A program made the translations under genes and the position numbers. From positions 2,632,501 to 2,696,500 of the forward strand of contig NZ_CP067102.1 of assembly GCF_016616885.1 (NCBI RefSeq): a stretch of DNA of 64,000 bases, read 5' to 3'. Under the pieces are notes generated by a model. It saw only the letters and a list, made by a program, of their open reading frames with translations, did not search any database and was not told where the DNA came from. The DNA is from Bradyrhizobium diazoefficiens. Its GTDB lineage: Bacteria; Pseudomonadota; Alphaproteobacteria; Rhizobiales; Xanthobacteraceae. This document shows positions 9,570 to 16,852 of the stretch, one piece after another; position 1 is the first letter of the stretch; every line of letters begins with the position of its first letter.

Positions 9570-9751
9570 CAAGACGCTTTGCAACGTCGGCGCAGATGCG
9601 GCACCGTCTCAGGGGCATATGCCTGAAAGTGCTGTTTTCATTTGGAAACGGCTGCCAAGCTATTGAAACTACTAACAGCCCATTTTTCGCATTTTTTCCA
9701 AACGCCTCTTGAAATCATTGAATAATCAAACTGATTTTGATTCCGCCATTC

Positions 9752-9779
9752 GGAGGTTCGATCCCTCCCGCCCCAGCCA
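9752..9779 (+). other. isolated tRNA 3'-end-like sequence (candidate att site)
   Basis: GGAGG-TTCGATC-CCTCC forms a perfect 5-bp T-stem with a canonical seven-base T-loop (9752-9768). It is followed by CGCCCCA, a G discriminator and CCA (9769-9779). No matching 5' acceptor strand (expected about TGGGGCG) or anticodon arm occurs in the AT-rich 100 bp upstream, so this is not a complete tRNA. Such fragments are the usual trace of an integrase using a tRNA 3' end as attachment site. The guess is that it marks one edge of the Wadjet/hipBA island. Confidence 0.55.
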
Positions 9780-10215
9780 GCACTCAAGTTGCTGAGTTCA
9801 CGACATAAACAGCTCTACTCCCGCGAAATTCTTGGACGCGCTCGGAATAGAGCTTGTGAAGCGCGGTGCAGAATCGAACTAAACTGCTTTGTGTTTCACG
9901 CAGTCCATTGCCTTATCTCCATAGCTTTGATCCCAACATAAACCGCGGAGACGGCTCGGGGCAGGGCCCGTTACGCCCTCATCGTAAAATAGGGTATTCC
10001 AGCGAGCAAATCGGACGACCAATGCGCGCGAAGCATGCCATTTCACCCGTGGCTTTTGCGGAATGAGCCGCATGGAATGAGACGGATTTCCTACCTCGCC
10101 CTGGGCACGCGCCGTCCGTGCAGAAATCCTTTGCTCTCTTTGGCATTAGACGGGTTCGGCCAGCTCCTGCTCGAGCTGAGCACGGAGCTGTGTCCCGGAG
10201 ATGTTGTCCGACTCT
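9780..10215. other. non-coding stretch after the tRNA-like fragment
   Basis: About 435 bp, with a further 180 bp of AT-richer DNA just before the tRNA fragment. Only short unconvincing frames occur on both strands. A GC-rich inverted pair GGGC...GCCC lies around 9960-9980. No transposase or integrase remnant could be recognised. Confidence 0.3.
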
Positions 10216-10989
10216 TCAATTCACTGTCGGTGATTTGACCCGAGGCGTCTGTTTCTTGACGGCGTCGAGGATTTCCCGCGCGCGGATTATTGCGCCTTTC
10301 TGATCGACAGCATTCAAGTCACGGACTGACACATCCCGATCACGTTGTGCGAAAGCGCTCCCTTCCAGCGTGGCCACTTCTGACCAGGCATAGGCCTGGG
10401 TTTGATCGGCGGGCGCTCCAATGCCATCACGATACATTTGGCCCAGCAACATCGCGGCCTGAGGTTCGCCGCGATAGGCCGCCTTTTCCAGGTAGGATCT
10501 GGCCTTCTCGAAGTCCGGCAACACAAGGTTCCCATGCAGATATAGCTCTCCGAGCCGAAGCTCAGCCGGAGCGACGTCTTGGGCTGCGGCTCTGGTGTAG
10601 AACTCGATGGCCTTGGCCGGATCGCGCGCCACGCCAAGACCAAGTTCATTAAGATGCCCTATCCAATACTCGGCGACTGGATCATTCTTTTTCGCGAGAC
10701 CATCGAACAACTGCACTGCTGCCCGATAATCACCAGCGTTTGCATCATGCTCCGCCTGCGCCAGTTGATATGGTGGTGCCATGTCCCAGTTTCGCCAGCG
10801 GAATTCCTGCGCCGCAATTCCAATTAGCAATCCAATAGCCACATAGCCGAGAAAGCCAGGAAATGGTGGCTTGTTGAGGGGCTGTAGGGCTTTCGGTTGG
10901 GCAAGTTCTCCGAGCGGCACTGGGAATTCCCTTTTGCGCGGTTGTATTGCCGAAGCCTGCCTCGCCGTGCGATCGATAGCAGGAGCCAA
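10216..10989 (-). CDS. membrane-anchored Sel1-repeat protein
   Basis: 257 residues. After a short basic Pro-rich N-terminus there is one transmembrane segment (GYVAIGLLIGIAA, about residues 48-60). Three to four Sel1-like repeats follow from about residue 80, with the marks AEYWIGHLNELGLGVARDPA, AELRLGELYLHGN and AAMLLGQMYRDGIG. Sel1 repeats bind other proteins, and the fold would probably lie on the periplasmic side. The frame opens with TTG at 10989, just after an in-frame TAA and without a good ribosome site; no ATG is available before the membrane segment, so the exact start is uncertain. No functional partner is evident nearby. Confidence 0.75.
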   Translation of the reverse strand: MAPAIDRTARQASAIQPRKREFPVPLGELAQPKALQPLNKPPFPGFLGYVAIGLLIGIAAQEFRWRNWDMAPPYQLAQAEHDANAGDYRAAVQLFDGLAKKNDPVAEYWIGHLNELGLGVARDPAKAIEFYTRAAAQDVAPAELRLGELYLHGNLVLPDFEKARSYLEKAAYRGEPQAAMLLGQMYRDGIGAPADQTQAYAWSEVATLEGSAFAQRDRDVSVRDLNAVDQKGAIIRAREILDAVKKQTPRVKSPTVN

Positions 10990-11371
10990 AAAAGAGCTTT
11001 AGCTATGATTTGTTAAGGACCGTATCCCATCCGTCCCTCACGCCAAGCGATACGCCCATCCTTTTGCTCATCTCTGTACATTGATCAGACTATCGATCAT
11101 CGTCGGAGATGAATGTGTGGGGATTGCCCACATTTGATTGATCTTGGCTCCGGTTCGCGTCCCGTGTCGTTCGCGTTCGTCAAACCGCTCATCGACGAAT
11201 TGACACCGATTCACCAGCTCTCCAATCACTCTGCGGCCCCATTCCGCAGCCGCGCCTGCCAACGGGCGCCGCTAGCTCTTGCGGGGCGGCTGATTTTCGC
11301 GAGATCAAGTGTCCGTCGATCAGAGTGCTTCCAGCTACGCTGGCAACCGTGCCCCGGACGCGGGGAGGTCG
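10990..11371. other. intergenic region with a nested palindrome
   Basis: No convincing gene. Near 11067-11110 lies a nested inverted repeat: CATCTC...GAGATG enclosing TGATC-agactatc-GATCA. The remainder has overlapping short frames on both strands without recognisable protein features. Confidence 0.25.
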
Positions 11372-11794
11372 CTATTGAATCGCGAGTGCCTCGATCTGCT
11401 GCGAGTAGCGCATTAGGCGGTCCTTCTTCTCATCGTCCCCCAACGAAGCGTTCTGCGCAACAATCGGACAATAGGCCGTGACCATGTAGTTGACGATCTC
11501 GTTGAAGCCAGCTTTGGGATACTTGGACTTAAGCTCCAAAATCGTGGCCATAGCGGTGTTGCCTGTCTCATCGCCCTCCAATTCTCTCGTTAGCTGCGCT
11601 ATCTGGGTCTGAGTTTCCTTGATCGCCGAGCTGCTGGTACGTCCATGTGCGACTGGACACTCAAAGGCAGCTGCCGGCGCTGATGCTGCCATAAAGATGG
11701 CCAGGCATGTGCCGGCGAAACCCAACGAAAGTTTGCCGGATCCCAAGGAGAATACAGGTTGCACGTTTCCCTCGCAGTGGTTGTACGCAGGCAT
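11372..11794 (-). CDS. small secreted protein of unknown function
   Basis: 140 residues from the ATG at 11794; a GTG further upstream at 11812 is less likely. A signal peptide is clear: hydrophobic GFAGTCLAIFMAASAPAAA followed by FECP. The mature part is about 100 residues, helical and charged, with two cysteines (ECPVA and YCPIV) that could form a disulphide. No known domain is recognised. It is probably a periplasmic protein. Confidence 0.6.
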   Translation of the reverse strand: MPAYNHCEGNVQPVFSLGSGKLSLGFAGTCLAIFMAASAPAAAFECPVAHGRTSSSAIKETQTQIAQLTRELEGDETGNTAMATILELKSKYPKAGFNEIVNYMVTAYCPIVAQNASLGDDEKKDRLMRYSQQIEALAIQ

Positions 11795-12386
11795 GTGACG
11801 GGCCCTGCCCACAATGCCAGAGCTCTAAAGCAGCGATCAAAGGCGCGGCCAGGTTGATCCGCTATCTTCAACACACCGAGTTGCGACGCTTGCTCGGGAT
11901 TGCTCTGACTGCCGCGTTGTTGCTGGAGATGGTGCGGTGTGGGCAGGAGCCATTGCCTCTGATAGAACGAGCGCAAGATCACGCGGACAAAGGCAACAAT
12001 CGCAAAACTCTACTTTGCGGAGACTGCTACGCTCGATGCGCTTGGTTCGCATAAGCCCCGAAAACCAGGCGCGCTGCGGCCGTCCCTTCGCCCCGACGGC
12101 CACTTCCCTTCGTGCCCCGAAAGCGCGAAGCGAAGCGTCGGGTTGTCTGGCGCAATGCGATCCGCGGGCAGCGATGAGAAAGTCAGAGAGGCTCGGTCAT
12201 TCCGAAAACATGCCGGCCCGTCGCCGTTCAATTCGGAAGCCGAACTGGCTCTGTGACGCTGAGCATGGCGCAACCACCAAGCACCACTTGATGGACGATC
12301 ACCGCGACTCGGCACGTTTGTTGCCGTGCAGCGACCTGGAGGGCCGGAAGGAGCCGAGAAGTTTGTCTGATCCAAACGGAAGTTGC
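11795..12386. other. long kup upstream region
   Basis: About 590 bp between the divergent small secreted protein and kup. It contains the 35-bp hairpin repeat described separately (12061-12101). The kup frame stays open back to 11937, but that extension has no protein-like composition and was not counted as coding. No riboswitch fold could be assigned by eye. Confidence 0.3.
12061..12101 (+). repeat. interspersed hairpin repeat, copy 1
   Basis: A stretch AAACCAGGC(G/T)CGCTGCGGCCGTCC followed by TTCG(C/T)CCC is shared, with about three mismatches over 35 bases, with the minus strand at 47872-47908. Inside copy 1, GGCCGTC (12078-12084) and GACGGCC (12095-12101) can pair around a 10-base loop. 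No T-run follows, so this copy is not an obvious terminator. Confidence 0.6.
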
Positions 12387-14279
12387 ATGCGCAGAGACTG
12401 GGCACCAGTGACCAGCGATAGAGGGCAGCTCGGCGCACGAGGCGCACTTCGCGTGCTCAGTCTCTCCGCGCTTGGAGTCGTGTTCGGCGATATTGGAACC
12501 AGTCCGCTCTACACCTTCAAGACCATTCTCGGCACGGCCGAGCCGTCTCCCTACGTCGTGCTCGGTGCGCTTTCGCTGGTGCTCTGGACGCTCTTCATCA
12601 TCACCACCGTCAAATATGTTCTGTTTGCCATGCGCTTCGACAATGGCGGCGAGGGCGGCATTCTCGCACTGATGGCGCTGATCGGCGTGAAGAAACGACA
12701 CCGACCGGCCATCGTGGCCATCGGCTTGTTGGGGGCAGCGCTGATCTATGGCGATGGCACGATCACGCCGGCGATTTCGGTGCTGTCGGCGCTGGAAGGG
12801 CTGAACATGGTGACGCCGGCGCTTCAGCCCTATGTCGTTCCGGCGGCCGTGGCGATCCTGCTCGCACTTTTTGCTATCCAGTCGCATGGCACGGCGACCA
12901 TCGGCCAACTGTTCGGCCCCGTGATGCTGATCTGGTTCATGACCATGGCCGTGATGGGAATCTTCGGCATCGCGAGCCATCCGGCGGTGTTTGCCGCGCT
13001 GAATCCGGTCTACGGCCTGTCGTATTTGTTCTCGAACGGTACGACCGGCTTTCTCGTGCTAGGCGCTGTATTTCTCTACGTGACGGGTGCCGAAGCGCTT
13101 TATGCCGATATTGGCCATTTTGGCAGCGGACCGATCAGGTTTGCCTGGTTCGCGATCGTGTTTCCAAGCCTGATCCTGAACTATGCTGGGCAGGCCGCTC
13201 TCGTGCTCGACGGCGCGCCGACCGATGGCAATATTTTCTTCAGGCTGTGCCCTGAGATTTTGCTGCTGCCGCTGATACTGCTCGCGACCATCGCAACCAT
13301 CATTGCCAGCCAATCGATCATCACCGGAGCTTTCTCGATGACGCGACAGGCGATCCAGCTTGGTTGGCTGCCGAGATTGCTGATCAAGCAGACCTCGTCA
13401 CAGGGCTTTGGGCAGATCTACATCGGCGTGGTCAACTGGCTGCTGATGATCGTGACAGTCGGGTTGACCATCGGGTTTGGAAAATCTGAGAATCTGGCGG
13501 CCGCTTACGGCATCGCGGTGTCGCTGACGATGCTGTCGACGTCTGCCCTGCTTTTCATTGCGATGCGCGAGATCTGGAGTTGGAGCATGCTGGCGGCCGG
13601 TTCGGTCGCCGGCTGCTTTTTTGTCGTTGACTGCACTTTCTTCCTCGCCAATCTCGTCAAGATCGCCTCGGGCGGCTACGTGCCGTTGATCTTTGCTTTG
13701 GCGGCTTACGGTATTATGTGGATCTGGCATCGCGGCGCCGCCGCGGTTTCACAGCGACTACATGACGCGCTCATTCCGGTCCCGGAGTTCATGGCACAGA
13801 TTGCTGCAAGGAAAGTGCCCAGAGTGCCGGGCACCGCCGTGTTTCTGACTCGGACCGAACGCGATACGCCGCCGGTGATGGCGTGGCATGACAAGCATAA
13901 CCGCGCCTTGCACGAGCACGTTCTCGTGCTGCGCCTCAAGGTGCTGTCGGTACCCTGGGTGTCCATCACGAACCGGATCAGAATCGAGCAAAGTGCGCCC
14001 AACTTCTGGCGCGCCGAAGTCCGTTACGGTTTCATGGAACGGCCGCATTTCGCCGAACTGCTCGCCCAGAGCAAGGTACTGGGATGCACCGTCGATTTCT
14101 CGGACGTGACCTACTACGTCGGGCACGAGACGGTGATCCGGCGCGTGGACGGCAAGGGCCTGCCGGCTTGGCAAGAGCGGGTTTTCGCGCTCATGGAGCG
14201 CAATGCGCAGCATGTAGGCGAGTTCTTCGACCTTCCTAATGACCAGGTGGTCGAGATCGGACGCCAAATTGCGATCTAG
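12387..14279 (+). CDS. kup: Kup-type potassium uptake transporter
   Basis: 630 residues from the ATG at 12387, the usual length for Kup. GGAAG lies four bases upstream, and the long in-frame extension to 11937 is not coding-like. The N-terminal signature LGVVFGDIGTSPLYTFK is diagnostic of the KUP/HAK/KT family. About twelve membrane segments follow up to residue about 450, including GDGTITPAISVLSALEG and GAFSMTRQAIQLGWLPR. The C-terminal cytoplasmic domain ends with VTYYVGHETVI and FFDLPNDQVVEIGRQI. It carries out proton-coupled K+ uptake. Rhizobia often have several kup genes, so the paralogue number cannot be set from this window. Confidence 0.95.
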   Translation: MRRDWAPVTSDRGQLGARGALRVLSLSALGVVFGDIGTSPLYTFKTILGTAEPSPYVVLGALSLVLWTLFIITTVKYVLFAMRFDNGGEGGILALMALIGVKKRHRPAIVAIGLLGAALIYGDGTITPAISVLSALEGLNMVTPALQPYVVPAAVAILLALFAIQSHGTATIGQLFGPVMLIWFMTMAVMGIFGIASHPAVFAALNPVYGLSYLFSNGTTGFLVLGAVFLYVTGAEALYADIGHFGSGPIRFAWFAIVFPSLILNYAGQAALVLDGAPTDGNIFFRLCPEILLLPLILLATIATIIASQSIITGAFSMTRQAIQLGWLPRLLIKQTSSQGFGQIYIGVVNWLLMIVTVGLTIGFGKSENLAAAYGIAVSLTMLSTSALLFIAMREIWSWSMLAAGSVAGCFFVVDCTFFLANLVKIASGGYVPLIFALAAYGIMWIWHRGAAAVSQRLHDALIPVPEFMAQIAARKVPRVPGTAVFLTRTERDTPPVMAWHDKHNRALHEHVLVLRLKVLSVPWVSITNRIRIEQSAPNFWRAEVRYGFMERPHFAELLAQSKVLGCTVDFSDVTYYVGHETVIRRVDGKGLPAWQERVFALMERNAQHVGEFFDLPNDQVVEIGRQIAI

Positions 14280-14357
14280 ATGTCAGTCCGGGTAGCACGT
14301 GATCAGGAGTCGCAGCCGAGATGAAACGAGCCCAATACCATCCGACAGGCGCATCGT

Positions 14358-15119
14358 TCATAGAGGTCGACGGCTCCGACGGCTGCGCAGCGAGACCACA
14401 AACGCCAACAGCACTAAAGCTGCAAGCGAAAGCCAGATGATCGCATATCGCAGGTGATGGTCGACCAGATGGACCCGAAGCGGTCCGGGCTTCGGGACGC
14501 CGCTCGCCGGCACCGGCGCTTCCAAATCGATGTAGAATGGTGCGACCTCCCCCCAGCCGAGCGCCTGTGCCATTGCGAGGTGATCGCGGCTGAACCACAG
14601 GCGAGTATCGCGCTCTACGTCTGGCGTGAACGCGCCGGCCCGCTCTGGAAAACGAATGTAGCCGGTCATCATGACGGGCTTGTTGGTAATGAGGTGGGCC
14701 ACCGCGCGATCCTGTTGGTCGCGGTCCTGAGTCGCGTTCGGGACGAACCCCGCGTTGATCGCCACGATTTGGCCGGTTGACAGGCGGGCGGGAAGAAAGG
14801 CCCATGTGCCGCGACCCGCAATATCGGCGCGCTCGGCGGAGGCAGAGCTGTAAACCATTGCATCCAGACGGGACTCATAGGTTGCCGTAAAGCTGACGCG
14901 TCGCAATTGGTCGGTCTCCGCCGCCAGCGCGTGCCACTGCGACGGATCGGGCAAAGGCACGGGCGCTGCGCGAACGCGTTCACCGAGGGCCGCAAGGAGC
15001 GCGTGCTCCTCGATCCGATGCTGAAGTTGCCAGATCCCCAAGCCGGCAAACAGCACCACTATCGCCACCATTAGAGTAGCGAAGCCGCCGGTCTCGTGTT
15101 GCCCAACTTTGTCAGACAT
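14358..15119 (-). CDS. SURF1-family cytochrome oxidase assembly protein
   Basis: 253 residues with the SURF1 layout: an N-terminal membrane segment (about 12-32) ending in GIWQLQHR, a periplasmic domain with the motifs GTWAFLPAR and INAGFVPN, and a C-terminal membrane segment (about 224-243) before a basic tail. SURF1 helps insert haem a into subunit I of aa3-type oxidases. It normally sits beside cox genes, but none is found here; the gene is convergent with kup. It may be a second copy serving another oxidase. Confidence 0.85.
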   Translation of the reverse strand: MSDKVGQHETGGFATLMVAIVVLFAGLGIWQLQHRIEEHALLAALGERVRAAPVPLPDPSQWHALAAETDQLRRVSFTATYESRLDAMVYSSASAERADIAGRGTWAFLPARLSTGQIVAINAGFVPNATQDRDQQDRAVAHLITNKPVMMTGYIRFPERAGAFTPDVERDTRLWFSRDHLAMAQALGWGEVAPFYIDLEAPVPASGVPKPGPLRVHLVDHHLRYAIIWLSLAALVLLAFVVSLRSRRSRRPL

Positions 15120-15223
15120 CGTAAGTCGCCAAGAGCGTCAAGACCGAGTAATCCTTGTCCTCGTGGGAAACTAAACCGATCCGGTCCGCGAAACCTTCGC
15201 GAAATGGCGAAGGTTCAATGGTG

Positions 15224-15784
15224 TCATACAGCCGCGTGTGCGGAATGATCGGCAGGAGGCGGCTCAGGCAAGTCTTCGTGTACGTCGACACGTGAGGGAT
15301 TGCTGGTGTCGAGGATAGCTTTCGCCCGTGCCATCTCTTCGGCCGTGCCATGGGCCATGACCAGAAATCCGTCCGCCTTCACAGCCGTCTCGTAATTGAG
15401 TACGCTGTCTTTCGGAATCCCGATGCTGTAAAGCGCGGCTCCCAGCGCGCTCACACCTCCAACTACGATCGCGCTCTCGATGCCAGACAGGATCACAGCG
15501 GCGAGGTATCCAAGGACAACGACGGGCCCCACCCCGCTGACGGTCACGAAGATGCCGCCAAAGAGCAAACCCCACAGACCGCCCCAGAATGTGCCGTACT
15601 TGCCCCAGAATCTGACGCGATCGCCTGTGTTATAAAATCCAATGATCTTTTCCTCACTGTGATAGCCCTTGCCGACCAGAGTGAGTTTCTTCAAGTCGAA
15701 ACCGCCTTCGGCCAGTTTCTTTGTGGCCGCCTCTGCACCCTGATGATCGGTGAAGACGGCAACGATGGCATCGTTATCAGGCAT
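15224..15784 (-). CDS. glycine-rich membrane protein of the general stress protein 17M/YflT type
   Basis: 186 residues. The N-terminal 45 residues (VAVFTDHQGAEAATKKLAEG, then KKLTLVGKGYH) resemble the soluble repeat of YflT/GSP17M-like stress proteins. A glycine-zipper double membrane hairpin spans about 65-125 (GTFWGGLWGLLFGG), and a second similar repeat follows (FLVMAHGTAEEMARAKAIL). The start at 15784 has GGAAGG nine bases upstream; a second ATG at 15793 directly abuts that site. The function is unknown; related genes are usually general-stress induced. Confidence 0.7.
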   Translation of the reverse strand: MPDNDAIVAVFTDHQGAEAATKKLAEGGFDLKKLTLVGKGYHSEEKIIGFYNTGDRVRFWGKYGTFWGGLWGLLFGGIFVTVSGVGPVVVLGYLAAVILSGIESAIVVGGVSALGAALYSIGIPKDSVLNYETAVKADGFLVMAHGTAEEMARAKAILDTSNPSRVDVHEDLPEPPPADHSAHAAV

Positions 15785-16103
15785 CTCTTTCATCCTTCCA
15801 GCTGGTTGGCTTCGTCGTCGGTGGAAGAAGCTTATGGAATGAAAGCGAGAAGCTGAATGATCCAGAGGTTCGTCCACGTGGTATCTTTGTATCGGGGCTC
15901 GAAACGAAGGTAGCTCTTCGGGGTCAGGGACGTTAAACAAAGTCCCAACGTTTGAGCATCGAAGGCGGGCGCGCGAGCGGTCAACGACACTAGTCGAAAA
16001 TTGCGATCGCTTGTGAGCGTTTGCGTCAAAAACCGTCCGCAAACTTGCAGCTCTGCGCTGTCAAACCACTTGAGCTCGGGGGGCGCATCAAAGGAGCAAA
16101 TAC
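15785..16103. other. divergent intergenic region
   Basis: 319 bp between the stress-type membrane protein and the small secreted protein. An inverted repeat GTTTGCG-N12-CGCAAAC at 16019-16044 and a possible hairpin GGGAC...GTCCC around 15927-15946 are the only structures seen. No clear GGAAC/CGTT EcfG promoter was found. Confidence 0.3.
16019..16044. promoter_or_regulatory. inverted repeat GTTTGCG-N12-CGCAAAC
   Basis: A perfect 7-bp dyad with a 12-base spacer, 60 bp before the secreted-protein ATG. It has the size of a dimeric repressor or activator site. No regulator gene lies nearby. Confidence 0.3.
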
Positions 16104-16433
16104 ATGCGAACCGCTTTTGTAGTCGTCGCCGCCGCGTTGATGGCAGCTTCCGCAGCCTCTGCGCAGAGCGCAAATTCGAGTAGCACACCGCCCTCCGGTT
16201 CAGGATCGCAGCAGAGCTCGATGCAGAATCAGGCGCCGATTGGCACCAAGATCCAGAATAATCTGCAGGCAGCCGGCTTTACCAACATACAAATCATGCC
16301 GAGTTCGTTTCTGGTGCGCGCCAAAGACCAGGATGGCAATCCTGTGATGATGGTCGTGAATCCGGATTCGGTAACGGCCATTACCGAGGTCGATCAAACT
16401 ACAGGGGCGGGAGGCCAAGCTTCCAAACCGTAG
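16104..16433 (+). CDS. small secreted Ser/Gln-rich protein
   Basis: 109 residues. The signal peptide is MRTAFVVVAAALMAASAASA cut before QSAN. A low-complexity Ser/Gly/Gln linker (about 22-45) precedes a compact C-terminal domain with FTNIQIMPSSFLVRAKDQ and NPVMMVVNPDSV, resembling the PepSY-like small domains of rhizobial periplasmic proteins. AGGAG lies seven bases before the ATG. The likely location is the periplasm; the function is unknown. Confidence 0.75.
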   Translation: MRTAFVVVAAALMAASAASAQSANSSSTPPSGSGSQQSSMQNQAPIGTKIQNNLQAAGFTNIQIMPSSFLVRAKDQDGNPVMMVVNPDSVTAITEVDQTTGAGGQASKP

Positions 16434-16642
16434 ACCTCTTTCGACCCGAGCAACGCCGGCTGCAAGACGAAGGGCTTGAATCTAACGCCTATCTCTTTGC
16501 TGAAGTGCGGCGAGCCTCTCGTCAAAGATGATACTACGCGCGCAGCTCTTCGGCCTTTGGCCGGAGAGCTGGTGTCGCTTGCTTCGTATACTCTCGTCCA
16601 TGACGCTCCTCGTGGTTAACAATGCTGGGCGCGGGTGCGAGC

Positions 16643-16852
16643 TCAGCGTGCGATTACGAGTACAGCTGAGGACAGCACGATGACATACACCGCGAACACG
16701 AAGAGCGCCGGGTGCCAGACGTGCACCAACAAGCCGGTTCGGACCGCGATCCTGCGCAGCACGATCGTGACGAGCCACGCCGCTACCATCAGCAGGGAGA
16801 TCGGTGCGACGTAGACGCCCAGCAGGTTGATCTCGACGAACCTCATCCGCAT
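16643..16852 (-). CDS. DUF1656 small membrane protein (AaeX-like)
   Basis: 69 residues with two membrane segments. It begins RFVEINLLGVYVAPI, the DUF1656 signature, and ends LFVFAVYVIVLSSAVLVIAR. Members sit between an FUSC/AaeB-type exporter and an HlyD-type adaptor. Here the start overlaps the end of the FUSC gene by ten bases, which supports co-translation. The expected HlyD gene does not follow; the next gene on this side is divergent and unrelated. Confidence 0.85.
   Translation of the reverse strand: MRMRFVEINLLGVYVAPISLLMVAAWLVTIVLRRIAVRTGLLVHVWHPALFVFAVYVIVLSSAVLVIAR

Noticed and set aside
9747..9780. Complete tRNA gene
   Set aside because: Only the T-arm and 3' acceptor end are present; no 5' acceptor, D-arm or anticodon arm upstream.
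11113..11481. Possible small gene or transposase remnant
   Set aside because: No recognisable motif, composition unlike its neighbours, and it overlaps the secreted protein on the other strand.
11937..12386. 150-residue N-terminal extension of Kup
   Set aside because: It crosses the hairpin repeat, has no protein-like composition, and the ATG at 12387 gives the normal Kup length with a ribosome site.
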